DNA of 64,000 nt from Coenobita brevimanus (lineage: Eukaryota; Arthropoda; Malacostraca; Decapoda; Coenobitidae). Made by a program: the position numbers and the translations under genes. The first letter of the stretch is position 1; each line of letters opens with the position of its first letter. The notes under the pieces are model-generated. The model saw nothing but the letters and a program-made list of their open reading frames with translations, was not told the DNA's origin and made no database searches. Positions 29,641 through 41,225 of this stretch are shown piece after piece. The DNA lies in contig CM064671.1 of the NCBI GenBank assembly GCA_032717465.1, positions 59,289,859 to 59,353,858 on the forward strand, in the 5' to 3' direction.

Positions 29641-30110
29641 GAGGAAACACCCTTCTATTATTGCTGGTTGAGGAGCCTTACTCTGTCAGTGATATCCCAC
29701 CGGCAGAAACTCCACCCACTTTGCATTCACACCAGCCACTGCAGTAGACGCTCAACCTTGTGCCTTATATACCGGTATCCATTAAGGGCACAACGCAGAA
29801 GCGCAGATCAATTTTTTTTTCTAATTTGTCGAACTCATTTTGGTATGAGGGAGAAATGGGGGAGATGTAAGAGGGCAGAGAAAAGAAAGAGCATATGAAG
29901 GCTAGAAAGGGGAGAAGTGAGAAAGGGGGGAGGGAGCAATACAGGCAGCATTTTACAGTTGCGTGTGACATTAGCAGCTGATCTCTCTTGTATCTTTCAG
30001 TCATAACATGGTGCGTACATTTTTCAAATTGTAATGCGTCAGAGCCTGGGCGATTTTGCGTAGCCTTTGTGGTGGTACATTGGATGATTTGGTATAATAT
30101 CATATGGTGA
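29641..30110 (+). other. Best-conserved block of the duplication, possible regulatory core
   Basis: This interval keeps visibly higher similarity to unit B (36960-37440) than its surroundings. It includes CTTTGCATTCACACCA, CACTGCAGTAGACGCTCA, a TATA-like CCTTATATACCGG, CACAACGC and GACATTAGCAGCTGATCTC. No open frame is shared by the two copies. It could be the leftover promoter of a duplicated gene or an undescribed repeat core; the sequence alone does not decide. Confidence 0.4.
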
Positions 30111-31899
30111 TGATGATGATGAAGATGATAATTATATTGATGATGATGACGGTGGAAGGTGGAGATTCTGACTATCCACTCACTAGATGTAATTATATCT
30201 TTAGGTAAGCCAAAACGAATATTATCTTGTATCCAAAGAACCCATTGAAAATTTGAATGACAACCATAATTATAGCCAAATGGACAGGTGATGGTCTAAT
30301 GGGTTTGGCACACAACCTTGATTTCGTTAATAAAACTTTACATCTACTTTGGGGACTGATTTGTAAATATAATCATAACACAAGTCAAGGGCGAAGAATT
30401 GGTGACTCGCCGCACACGTTCGAACTAAATAGCTTGGCCCCACACCCCGAATGTGATAGGGCAGTAAGTTTTATTTAATTCCTAATCCCTTGGTCTGAAC
30501 TTTAGTCCATTACAACACAAACAGCAACACCTCATGAGTAAGGTGACACCTTATGTACCTAAGTTTTTCTTAGATTCATGCAGTTAGTACAAGCTACGGT
30601 AAACCTCATAGAACATTCATTAATGAATTCTATGTATATATAATCCCTTTTCTCCAAGCCATCATTGGAAAGCTGAGTTGTTGTTGCTGTTGTTGTTTAA
30701 CCCTGGTCCGCCTGATGTAGCAGACCCATCGACTGCAACTAAGAAACAGGCCTTAGTAGGTTTTCCCATAGGTTCCCTATTCCGTTGCTGATGTGTCTGC
30801 GTCTTAGTGAGGCATGTGCTGTACAGTGCTCCATTATGTGTGGTATGTTGCGTGCTCCTTTTCTGAAAGCTCGGCACATGTCTTTGATTACACCCAACCG
30901 AAATCTAAGCTGATAACTTAGGAGGGCTTGGTGATACCCTGGTGTAAGCCTACAGTAAGTAAGTAAACTCAGTCATTTCTATGTGGAGATACCTTTAATG
31001 GATGGACATCAAGATTGGGGTGAGTTTGTACCATCGTGGTCGATCAAGGTGTTGTATTGTCCTGCCAATCAAGTGGGTATATAAGTGTCTCCTCATTGAT
31101 TTGGGATGTTACTGAAGAACGTCTGATAATGTCTGCGGTGTGATTTTTTTTTTTTTTTGTGCCTAGTTGTATTGTGTGGCTCAGTTATATAGCGACGGGA
31201 GTGTTGCTTGTTCGCACCGGCTGCTGCATAGTAGTGTGTCTCTCTCATATAGAGATATATTCTAATACGAGGATTTTAGTGTCAGAGTGTAAGTGGGCTA
31301 TGGGAATATTAGTGGTGCAATCAGTGCTGCTACATACACCGTTGGCCTATATTGCTGTGAAGGTGTAATGAATATTAGATAAACTTGGAGCTCAAGCATC
31401 GAACATTGCTGATGTAATATCTTATTTGCGGAGTAGGGAGAGGTCTGTCTCTGTAATTGGGGCCTCCCTCAAACTGGAAAAAAATGCCACCACTCGCCAG
31501 ACAACTTAATGTAGAATGCAAAAGTGTGGTCAACATGAATTACCCTCTATTATACAATTTTTGTGTTACTTTTCTGAAAATAGGATATTCATTGATTTAT
31601 CTACACATAACACTGGAAAAAATGGCTTATTAACCAAAATATATATGAAATGGAAGGTCGTCATTTGCGTCTATCTCAGTTAGGGACAGTCTACAGTACA
31701 TGCAATTATTATTATGTTGCCTGAGTATTGATCACTGTCATGTTTTTAGGTGCTGGATGTACATCTGTAAGGAAAAATGGTAAATGCTTCTTTCCTTCCA
31801 TTCTCTTCTGTCTTTCTTTCCTTCATTCTTTCCTTGTCCTTCTGCCTACGGGTGACTTTACACTCCCTCTTCTATCTTTCATTCCTTCATTCTTTCCAC

Positions 31900-32240
31900 C
31901 TCCTTCAGCCTGTGGGTGACTCTACACTGAGTGACAAGCCAAATGGTTTCCTGTGCACCAGGAAACCATTTACTACGCTGGGTGGTAACCATATAACCAA
32001 ATTTTGGCACCTGGTGGTTTCGTGGGTAATTATTGCGCTCCAATCAGATTAAGCCGGTGAAGGTTTATATCCAAGGTGTGGTTGGGGTTGATTGCTCATG
32101 TAATGCCACTCAGGGATGAGTGAGGCTGGTCACTATCATCTTAAATGTCGGGACCAACTGCCTAGCCCCGGGCTTCTATGCTCCTCATGGGGCAATGTAG
32201 GATTGGATGATGGATGATGGATGAATGGATGGGTATAACG
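31900..32240 (+). repeat. Hairpin-bearing short interspersed repeat with (GATG)n tail
   Basis: The repeat begins with GTGACTCTACACTGAGTGAC and carries a perfect 13-bp hairpin (31941-31971). It contains a B-box-like GGTTTATATCC (32060-32070) and ends CTCCTCATGGGGCAATG followed by GGATG/GATGATG repeats to about 32235. The 3' part recurs inverted at 39960-40027. The 5' part recurs at 32700-32940 and at the front of RTE family 2 (19690-19870). It behaves like a SINE that shares its head with an RTE element. Confidence 0.55.
31941..31971 (+). other. Perfect 13-bp stem-loop
   Basis: AAATGGTTTCCTG and CAGGAAACCATTT are exact reverse complements separated by TGCAC. Confidence 0.9.
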
Positions 32241-32699
32241 AAATTACTGTATCCGACTGTACATAACAAGTGAAAGAATTATGGTACCTAAGGAATCGAA
32301 GATTGTATGAACCACATAAACAAACTCGTGACCTCTGTTTACCGAGAGTGAGTTGCATCAAGACGACTTTGATGTGAATCACTAAACACGGTGATAATAC
32401 GAAACAGATTGGAAAACACGATAATGATAACATAGTGCGGGAGTTTAGCCTGTGACGAAATGCGATGACAGCAATGTTGTTACTGTCTTGTCAGCGGATT
32501 ACTAAAGTGTTTGAACATTTCGGCCTTTAAAAATTCGGGTCGCTGATCTCGGCCCCGTGCGATTTCTGCCGTACAATTCTTAATATTATTAAGTGTATAA
32601 TGGATAGAATCACGCCAGGATTTGCCAAATGAAAGATGACAATCTTTGGAAACTGTATGATAAGTTTTTCCAACAAGTGAGATTCATAACTATCTACCT

Positions 32700-32940
32700 A
32701 TCTATCTATCTATGCCCAGACGCCATAATCCCGTACGGGGTGGCCATCTGACTTTAAGTTATTTGTTTTACAGGGAGGGGCACTAACCCTCCACCAACCC
32801 ACTTGACACGTAGGGAGCACGTATGGTTTGGTTATATGGTTACCACCCAGCGTTGTAAATGGTTTCTTGGCTTACAGGAAACCATTTGGCTTGTAACTCA
32901 ATGTAAAGCCACCTGTAACGGAAAGAAAAGCATTAAGTAG
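32700..32940 (-). repeat. Hairpin-bearing repeat, second copy (minus), with (ATAG)n tail
   Basis: Reversed, the sequence follows the head of the repeat at 31900: ACAAGCCAAATGGTTTCCTG, the hairpin (32857-32887, one G-T wobble), GGGTGGTAACCATATAACCAAA. It then matches 19800-19860 of RTE family 2 (CAAGTGGGTTGG, GGAGGGTT). It ends at CCGTACGGGATTATGG and a (TAGA)n tail at 32694-32713. Confidence 0.6.
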
Positions 32941-34160
32941 TGACAGGAAAGATGAGAGAAATAGGAAGAGAGGAGGGCAGGCACAGAAAAAGAATGATTA
33001 AATCTAAGGAAGAAGTAGGCAGCACTACATCAAGTGAGTGGATGATGGTCGCCACCACCTAGATTCATAACACTTAGTAAAAAAGTGGTGAATGCAAACA
33101 CACACCATAAGCTTTCATGGCTTTTAGTAAACTCTGTGAAGAACTTTTCAGCATAAATCTAATTTATAATGTCAGTAAAATATTTAAGATGAATATAATA
33201 ATGGTATAATGCTATATGCATGAGTAATAATCCCGATAGGAATTTTTTGAAAGAAAGGTACACTAGCACTGAGCGGGTAGTGACCACACGTTATTTAGTG
33301 ATCCGGCGAACACTGTCTACTTTCAGGAGTTTGTGGGGGCTCCAATTGGTCTGAGAGCGAAGACTTTTGGCAGGTCTGCCTCTTAATATCTTCCACGTGG
33401 TCCTGAACGCAAGTCCGATGTCGTAAGCCACTCACTGTAAGTGCATTTAATGCGTTTAGCCATAAGGGACATTGCCACTCTACAGTATGTCTTGTGTGTG
33501 GTCTATGGAGGCGTGTGCAGTGTCTTACGTTACTCAAAGGATCTTAGTGGAGAGGGATATGTCGAACAGGTACGGCTTTACGTGTGATGTTTGGGGTATA
33601 TCTGTGTTAGTACAGTTGTCAATGGTGATGGTGTTGGTGGTGGACGTGGCTGGAGCGATCGTCATCTAATAATCGTTGACCCTTGCCTGAAGTGTATTAA
33701 CGTCATTTTCTGGTAGTGAGTGTGTTGATTTTGTTAAATGATGTGTAGTTGCTATGGCAATATCATCTGTATATTGTTGTGGTGTGGGAATATAATGCAT
33801 ATATATTTTGAAAAGTAGAGGTGAGAGAACGAAGTGCCAGGGAACCCCGTTAGGGAAGTTTCTTGTTCATGATGACTTTCCCTGTAATGTAACGCATGTT
33901 TGTCTGTCTGATTCATTGCTGGCAAAGCAGCGTCTTTGCCAAGTTGAGTAAAATTGCTTGCCGACATCAACAGTAAAACACGACGCGTGCAATAATACGA
34001 ATGGGAATATCTGCATGTCTTAATGTTTTTAACCTCGTGACATCATCTTCATTTTGTTGTAGCTAGTCTTAACTTCCGTCATTCACCTTACGAGACGTCT
34101 CCCTGTCTCTCGTGCTGAGGGGACAAATGAACTCCCTCCTGCATGGCAATTTTCTGTATA

Positions 34161-34954
34161 GTAAACTCAGATGGTCTGGAAGTAACAGAAATATAAAATT
34201 ATGGCATCATCATAATTCAAGAGAACATCCTTGTCAGAATCCTGCATACCTTAATTTACCCTACCCAGCACTGCCGCGTTCTACTTTGCTTTACTCTTCT
34301 CAGTTACACCTTGTCCTTCATTGTGTTACCTGGATGTATCCGGCCCCGACCTGCCCATCGCTGCTGCCTAAGATTCTGTCCTACGAGTACCTGCTGTGTT
34401 CTGCCTTGTCCAACCTTCCTAACCTGACTCATGTTACCTACCCTGCTCTGCAGTATCTTGCCTTGCCTGCCTTCGCTTTTCTTGCTTTTCAGCCTGTCTT
34501 ACCTTCCCTGGACTGCCCTGCCTTGAAATGTCCTGTCCTGCCTGCTAGGCCGTGTCTTACTCATCCTCGTGCTGCACTGCCCTGCCTTGCATTGTCTTCT
34601 CCATTTTTTCTTGTCCCGTCTTGACTTACCCAACCTTAACTTCCCTGCCTTTTTTGGCATGCTCTGAACGCTGCTACCCCTGTCCTTTTCTCTCTGCCTA
34701 TCTCTGCTTACTCCATTCTTTCCTTTTTGAACAACTATATAACTGCTTGTCTTATCTTTCTCTGTCCTCTCCTACCTGACTTGGCCTGTCGTGTTCCCTC
34801 ATGTCTAAACTGTGCTTCCTGTCCTGCCCCTCCCCGTCGAGCTCTGTTTATCTTTCCTGCCGTAACATCCTTGCTCTTTCCACTCTGTTTTGTCATGTTT
34901 GTCGTGCTGTGCCTGGCCTACTTTAACATTTGTTTTTTCTGTCTTGGCCTAAGG
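34161..34954. repeat. Degenerate CCTGCC/CCTTGC low-complexity tract
   Basis: From about 34250 to 34930 one strand is strongly pyrimidine-rich and dominated by variations on CTGCCTTGCC. It separates duplication units A and B. Similar short tracts follow the LINE C 3' end at 41225-41350 and occur at 53745-53795. The long open frames here (up to 170 residues) result from the lack of purine-rich stop codons and are not genes. Confidence 0.65.
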
Positions 34955-35299
34955 AGGAGGAGGATAAATGAAAAGCTTTGTTACAGAAAACTATTGTAAG
35001 GTTAAATATAGGATCATCACAGAAAACTGATTAGTAACTGTAGTAAGATTTGCGTTTGTTGATCCTCTGGGTTACAGAATTATAGTGTTGTGCTACAGAT
35101 CGGGACTACAATATTTGCTATGTTTGTTATACGTCAGTGGATCTTTTGGAAGGCCAGTGAAGTCTTAACGAAATTCATTTAACCAAATTTGTCAAATTTG
35201 TGAATTCCAGTCAGTTCAATCAACAAACGACATCTGAAATCACTTGGCTTCATCCGTCTGCTGTAAACTAAAAAATATTACTGTTTAGTATGGTTAGAC

Positions 35300-35300
<1 letters not shown>

Positions 35301-35362
<62 letters not shown>
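35301..35362. repeat. (CT)n microsatellite in unit B
   Basis: About 31 CT units, roughly twice the length of the orthologous tract in unit A. Confidence 0.95.
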
Positions 35363-35364
<2 letters not shown>

Positions 35365-36959
35365 GATAAAATTACAGTATTACTTAACTTTTCCCTATTG
35401 TTTTTACTTTTAGATTTTTTTTCTCCATTGTATACGGTCTTGCAAACAGATAAACTCTTTCATTGTTTGCTCCTCTAGTCCTTTTCTATTTCACCATTAA
35501 CTTCCTATCATTAGAATAATATATTCAAAATTCTAAATGGCTTTCTTAAATATATTCTAGCATATTGCAGTCAACTTTCGTTTTACCCTTATCAAAATTT
35601 CGTACAGGCTTCTGACGTGGAATTTATCTACTTTTGCAAGAACGTTTCCCGGCTCAAACGCATACAGTGTTCTGAGCTTCTGCAGTAGTTGCTCCGTCTT
35701 TACTTTCATCTCCAGGTGTATAAACTGGTGATGAAGCTTATAATTAAATAATCCTCATACTTTCATTCAATATTCCATTCAATTATTACTTGTGGTACCT
35801 GTTCATTTTTGCACCTCGGTTGTTGAAATCTATAGATCATAATACAAATGAACGATTATTGTCAGACAGTTATATGACAGTTTTCTAAAGATTTCAGTAA
35901 AGTATGAGGAGGAAAAATTCAAATAGAGAGGAAAGGAAAATATTTTCATCTTGTCTCTAACTGAAAAACCGATTTTTAAAATGGTGTCAACGAATATTAA
36001 TAAAGTGGGCAAAAAATGCACTGTCAGATTTACAAAAGTTGGAGTTATTAAAGAAAAAAAAAGAAAGAAAGGGACATAGGAAGGTCAGCCGGAGAGACCA
36101 TTATGAAAGGGTAATAAGGGAACTGTGATAAACATATGATTCGGTGGTGCAAAACGGTACAGTGAGGTTCCTGTAAATGTGACATTGGCTGAAGTGTAGT
36201 TAGTCGTGAAAAACATTAAAGAAAGTGAAGGTTGCAGATACTGATGAGGTATGGGAAGAAATTTTCAGGGATATGGGGAAAAAAATCGAAATATTAATAG
36301 AAAAGAAGACACCCAGCCTGTTTTATTTTTTTTTTATGATGATTTGGAAAAACGCTGTAACTGTGCCCTTGTAGGAAGGATTCTGCAGGTGATCGAAGTT
36401 AGTTAAAAATTTATCCTAAAGAAAACCCTTGCAGTGAAAGGTAATCTGTATATGGAAAAAAAAAATCGTGGTTTAAAAGGATAATGTAATATATCGGGAT
36501 GTTGTTCCGTGAATTTTTTGTGCCAACAATGAAGTCAATGCCTAATATTAAATAACTATTATGAGTGATTAATTACAGTGGTATTTTTAAAATTACATAC
36601 CCAGTGAATAATGAATTTTATATATGTATATTTATAATATTCAAATACTTTAATTTAAACGATTCCTAATTAAATATTTTGTCAATTATAATTAACACTG
36701 CCGTCTTTATCAGTAGACTTAGACATTGTTTTTTATGTACAGAACAGTATCTTTTTTTGACTGGTACTTTCTTCATAAAACGGTATGATAGTTACAAGAA
36801 TTAAAATACACTGAAGGTTGACCAGTTGTATATATATTAGGATTCTAAAATCATTATTATTTTTATTTCACTAGTTACATCTTAGCACGATTGTCTAATA
36901 CTTGTATATTGCAGGTTGAGGAAACACAGTATCTTAGCACGCTTGTCTAATACTTGTAT
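35363..36959. other. Unit B interior, non-coding
   Basis: AT-rich sequence aligned with 28120-29640. No frame longer than about 63 residues and no motif. Confidence 0.6.
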
Positions 36960-36975
36960 ATTACAAGTTGAGGAA
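36899..36975 (+). repeat. Short tandem duplication (about 50 bp)
   Basis: CTTGTATATTGCAGGTTGAGGAAA and its near-copy CTTGTATATTACAAGTTGAGGAAA, each preceded by TTGTCTAATA, lie about 50 bases apart in unit B only. Confidence 0.7.
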
Positions 36976-37440
36976 ATACACTTCAATGATTGCCAGTTGT
37001 GGAAGCTTACCTTGTCTGTGATGTCCCACTGGATAGAAGCTCTATCCACTTTGCATCCACACCAACCACTGCAGTAGACGCTCAGACTTGTGCCTTATAT
37101 GCCGGTGTCCATCAAGAGCACAACGCACCAGCGCAGATCAACTTGTTTTCTTTTTTGCCGAACTCGCTTTGTTATGTAGGGGAGAGATGGGGGAGAAGCA
37201 GGAGGGGAGGGAAAAAAAAAAGAGCTAATGAAGGCTAGAAGGGGGAGCGGCGGGGAAGGGGCAGGCGGGCACAAAGACGGCATTTTGCAGCTGCGTCTGA
37301 CATTAGCAGCTGATCTCCTTCGTATCATTCACTTTCGACACGGTGAGTACATTTTGTTGGCTCTTTATTGAGTCAGAGACTGGGTGATTGTGTGTGGCCT
37401 TTATGATGCTAAATACGATAATCTGATATAAAACCATATG

Positions 37441-37640
37441 ATGATGATGATTTTGATTATAGTAGGTGGAAGCCAAAATTAATGTTGAAGATGATATCGA
37501 TGATGATGATGATAGTAGGTGGAAGCCAAAATTAATGTTGAAGATGATACTGATGATGATGATGATGGTTAGTGGAAGCCAAAATTAATGTTGAAGATGA
37601 CACTGATGATGATGATGGTTGGTGGAAGCCAAAATTAATG
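37441..37640 (+). repeat. Minisatellite, about four units of 55-60 bp
   Basis: Each unit is a (GAT)n stretch followed by GTGGAAGCCAAAATTAATGT and TGAAGATGA. Four GTGGAAGCC copies are present at about 37466, 37520, 37572 and 37622. Unit A has a single related copy at about 30110-30230, so the array grew after duplication. Confidence 0.85.
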
Positions 37641-38104
37641 TTATCTTGTATCCAAGGAACCCAATTAAAATTTGAATAGTAACCTTACATACACATGGAC
37701 GCTTGGTGGTCTAATGGGTCTGGCATCAAAACCGGATTCCCATAAAGTTTTACAGCTTGGAGAAGTTTGTATTTTATAACACCAGTCAAGCGCGAAGTAT
37801 TGGCCACTCTCACCTTAACATGACCGGACTATGCAGCTCAGCCCCAAACCCCTACTGCGGAGAGGTAACTGAGATTATTATAATTGTGATGATTTTAATT
37901 TCTAATTTCATGGTTTGAACTTTGGGCCCTGGCAAGAAAACACCGACACTAAGAGTAACAAAGCAATCACCTCGTCATTAAGGTGGCACTTTATTTACAT
38001 TTTTCCTACCGTCTTGTAATTATTCAGGCTACTGTAATCCTCGCAGCACATTAATTAATATTTGCTTATAATCCCTTTATTTAAGACACCTCTGCTAAGG
38101 TGAG

Positions 38105-39560
38105 TTGTTGCCTATGTTTAGCCCTGGTTCGCCTGACCAAGCAGACCCGTTGAACGCAGATAAGCAACCGGTCTTAGGAAGTATTCCAATAGGTTCCCAC
38201 ACCGTTGCTGTTGTGTCTGTCTTATTGAAGCATGTGCTGTACAGTGCTCCATTGCGTCTGATACGTTGCTTGGTCCTGTTCTGGAAGCGGGACACATGTC
38301 GTCTTCCACTACACTTAGCCAAAATCTTAGCTGATAATTTAGGAGAGTTTGATGATGTCCTGATCATAACCTAGATAAGTGAACTCAGTTCTGTTTAAGG
38401 ATACCTGTAATGGATGAACGTCAGGAGGGTTTTGTGGGTTTGTAGCATTGTGGTAGATCGGGGTGTTTTCGTGCGAATAAATTGGGCATGTAAGCTAAAG
38501 TCTCTTCCTTGTTTTTGCAGGCATGTTTGGAGGTGGGATATAATTGAAGAGTCTGGTACAATTTGCGTGCTGAGTTTTTTTTTTTTTTTTTTTTTAATTA
38601 TTTTTTTTTTTTGGCCTAGCTGTATTGTGTGGCTCAGATATATTATGACAGGAGTGTTGAATGTTAGGGAAGGCTGTTGCATAGCATTGTGTGCCTCTCA
38701 TGTCGAGATATTTTCCAAAAGGGGGGATTTTAGTTTCAGAGTGTAAGTGAGCTATGGGAATAAGAGTGGTGCAGTGCTTGTTGTTACATACACCGTAGTT
38801 CTGTACTGCTGACAAATTTTGTAATGGGTGTTATATGAAACTGGATTCAAGGCACTGGACATCATTGACCTAATATGTTGTTTTTACAGTAGGGAGACTG
38901 TTTCTTCCTTTCATCTAAAGTCACTCCCAACAAGTGCCTTGAATGCGTTCAATCGGGGGGTACATTGCCTCTTGATTCTTGTATTTGGTCAGTGAAGGTG
39001 AGTGAACTATAAGGATCTTAATGTACGGAGGGGGGGAGTAAGTGGCATTGTTACGTGTGATGTAAGGGGGTGTATCTGCGATAGTACATGTCGCTGATGA
39101 TGAGTTGTTTTCTTCCATCCATTCCTGAAGCGTATTTGCGTAATTTTGTTGCGATGAGCAAGCTGTTTTTGAAATGTGGTATGTAGCTGCTATGGTAATA
39201 TCTGCTTAATTGTTGTGGTGTGTGAATATCATGAATGTATAGGTTGGAAAGTGTAGATGTGAGAACGAAGCCCGGAGGAACCCCTTTAGGGAAGTTTAGA
39301 GTTCTTGATGACTTTCCCTGAAAGGTAGCGTGTGTTTGTCTGCCTGATCGATAGTTGGCTGGTTAAAATCTTTGTCCATGTGAGTAGAATAGTTTGTTCA
39401 TAGCCTGAGTAAAAGAGAAAATGCAGTATCATATTAATGGCAGTATCAGCTCGCCGTAATATATTAACCTGGTGATATCTTCATTTTCTTTTGTAACACT
39501 TCAACTTGTCATTCACCGTCGGAGACGTATCCCTCTCTCCCGTGCCGCGGGGGCAAATGA
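38105..39560 (-). pseudogene. Jockey-type LINE C 3' half in unit B
   Basis: Minus-strand translation shows FPKGVPPGFVLTSTLSNLYI near 39290-39230 (RT motif GVPQGSVLSPTLFNLYI) and the C-terminal block CTAHASIRQTQQQRCGN with YLRSTGLLGQA near 38130-38250. Poly(T) runs at 38576-38612 break the middle. The element is the unit B counterpart of 30672-34140 without the large insertion. Confidence 0.65.
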
Positions 39561-39590
39561 AACCTCTCCTGTGTGAAAAATATCTATATC

Positions 39591-39591
<1 letters not shown>

Positions 39592-39621
<30 letters not shown>

Positions 39622-39941
39622 GTCCGACTCTGGGCATAAGCTTCACAGCCTGCTACCAAGGCCCAGTAGTCCTCCAACATACCACACACCTCCACATGTC
39701 ACCACTTCGGCGCTGACACCCACCGTCCATATTGAATACATGCTAGGGCTGTCTCATACAGGACTCGTGTATTGGTATTAGCGGGGGTATTTTTACATGT
39801 CGGCGGGTCTACTGGTAGGTCAGTAAACTTTGATTTTAATGAAATTCAAATCCTTAAACTGTTCCCTGCCCCAGCGTGGATTTGAACCTGGGTACGGTAG
39901 GACTGCAGGCCACCTCTCTGCCGACTGAGCCACCGCCTCCT
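39592..39941 (-). mobile_element. tRNA-derived SINE with poly(A) tail and 8-bp target duplication
   Basis: On the minus strand the element starts GAGGCGGTGGCTCAGTCGGC, with a Pol III A box TGGCTCAGTCGG (39921-39932) and B box GGTTCAAATCC (39878-39888) 32 bases apart, as in a tRNA head. A 250-bp body follows and ends in about 27 A residues (plus-strand T run 39592-39617). The direct repeat CTATATCT (plus strand) flanks it at 39584-39591 and 39942-39949. Diverged relatives sit in units A and B. Confidence 0.88.
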
Positions 39942-39949
39942 CTATATCT

Positions 39950-40189
<240 letters not shown>

Positions 40190-41225
40190 ACTTTACACAA
40201 GGATAGAAGCCAATCACTCCAACCAATTCCTCTGCCAGGCTCATCACCTGCAACAATCATAACAGCAACACCTATGTCGTCACAGCTAGGAAAATAACTG
40301 TGCCACAAACTCCCCTTCTTCTAAGGTCTTTGGCTTGATTTATGACATCGGACTTGATGTCAAGGACCACATACTAGACATCAAAAGGCAGTGGTGATCA
40401 GGCTCAATAGGCTAAGGATAATTACAGAGACAGGGATCAGGAAACAAAATGAAACACTAAACTTTCTCTGTAAACAAAATATCAGATCAGTGTTGCACTA
40501 TGCCTTTCCGGTATAGGCGCTCATCCTCACAATGCTCATTACAACTCCTTATCGACCACACAGAACAATGCTCTACGCACCACCACTTCCTGCACCAAAA
40601 CCATTCTCACAGCTCACTTACACTCCTGTTGGAAAATATACTGATATGAGAAACTCGCAATGCATCGCATCGGCGTGTCCCCCCCCCAAAAAAAAAAAAA
40701 AAAAAAAATGCCATTACGTGACGGAACCAGTCTAAACACTTAGCCACAAAAAGCAATCATTGCTCATCCATTAATATAGTCATTTTTAGGAATATCTTAC
40801 CTGCAGATATTCCTGCTCTAGCAATAAAGAAAGAGCTACATATTCATTTCATGCTGTGGGCAGTAAAACATCTCAATCAGAACAATATTTAAGTCTCCCT
40901 CCTGACTATCCATCGAATGTATCATTAAATGATGGTAATAAGAGTTCATCTAACGAGGTTTTGATCAGAACATCACCTAGTCCTCCTCAGTTACCAGCAA
41001 ACATTTAGAATGGCTGGAATCACTGATGACACGAGCCCCACATGTGGAACAGGACCACACAATATGACTTACAGAATGGAGTGTTGCACAGCATATGCCA
41101 CACTGAGATACAGACACAACAACAGTGGTGTAAAGGAATCTGCTCGCCAACTGCTTAGATGTAGTAATTTACCTGCTGCTGACGGTCTGCTCTGTCCGAC
41201 AGACCTGGTTTGAGGAATAACAACA
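40190..41225 (+). pseudogene. Jockey-type LINE C 3' part, plus-strand copy
   Basis: Frames contain KVFGLIYDIGLDVKDHILDI near 40325-40390 (the post-palm block of this LINE family), ALxY-like sequence near 40495, then SPTCGTGPHNMTYRMECCTA with LRYRHNNSG near 41030-41130, equivalent to the HIMEHCTAHASLRRRH block of the other copies. The end reads GLLCPTDLV before a CAA-type tail. A poly(A) run at 40689-40708 is internal. No open frame is intact. Confidence 0.65.

Larger units (their letters stand above)
30672..34140 (-). pseudogene. Jockey-type LINE C 3' half in unit A, interrupted
   Basis: Reading on the minus strand from about 34000, the frame shows a DVGKQF-like RT A block, then GVPWHFVLSPLLFKIYMHYI (canonical GVPQGSVLSPLLFNIYMHDI) and QYTDDIAIA where YADD is expected (near 33745-33840). 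After the 31450-33410 insertion the C-terminal block HIMEHCTAHASLRRRHI appears near 30820, and the element ends in (CAA)n (plus-strand TTGTTGTTG at 30680). Stops and frameshifts are numerous. Related copies are at 38105-39560 (minus) and 40190-41225 (plus). Confidence 0.65.
27690..34160. repeat. Tandem duplication, unit A
   Basis: Unit A aligns in the same order and orientation with unit B at 34955-39590. Shared landmarks are GCTTTGTTACAGAAAA-like sequence near the start, the (CT)n tract, the block around 29700-29820 (CACTGCAGTAGACGCTCA, CCTTATATACCGG), GACATTAGCAGCTGATCTC near 29967, the LINE 3' end at 30670-30900 and the block at 34085-34140. Unit A holds extra sequence of about 2 kb (roughly 31450-33410) that B lacks. 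Substitutions and indels are abundant, so the duplication is old. Confidence 0.75.
34955..39590. repeat. Tandem duplication, unit B
   Basis: Unit B aligns with unit A in order: start block, SINE remnant (35090-35265), (CT)n (35301-35362), AT-rich interior, conserved block (36960-37440), LINE C (38105-39560) and the end block GAGACGTATCCCTCTCTCCCGTGC at 39522. Its right end coincides with the insertion point of the SINE at 39592. It lacks the roughly 2-kb insertion of unit A but carries a private minisatellite at 37441-37640. Confidence 0.75.

Noticed and set aside
32060..32070. A tRNA gene (B-box-like GGTTTATATCC)
   Set aside because: No cloverleaf with paired acceptor stem can be drawn; at most it is a diverged SINE head.
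34112..34999. Overlapping open frames of up to 170 residues
   Set aside because: They lie in a pyrimidine-rich low-complexity tract that rarely generates stop codons; the predicted proteins are L/P/C/S-rich noise.
37441..37640. A CRISPR-like array of regular repeats
   Set aside because: The units are contiguous minisatellite copies without unique spacers, in a eukaryotic context.
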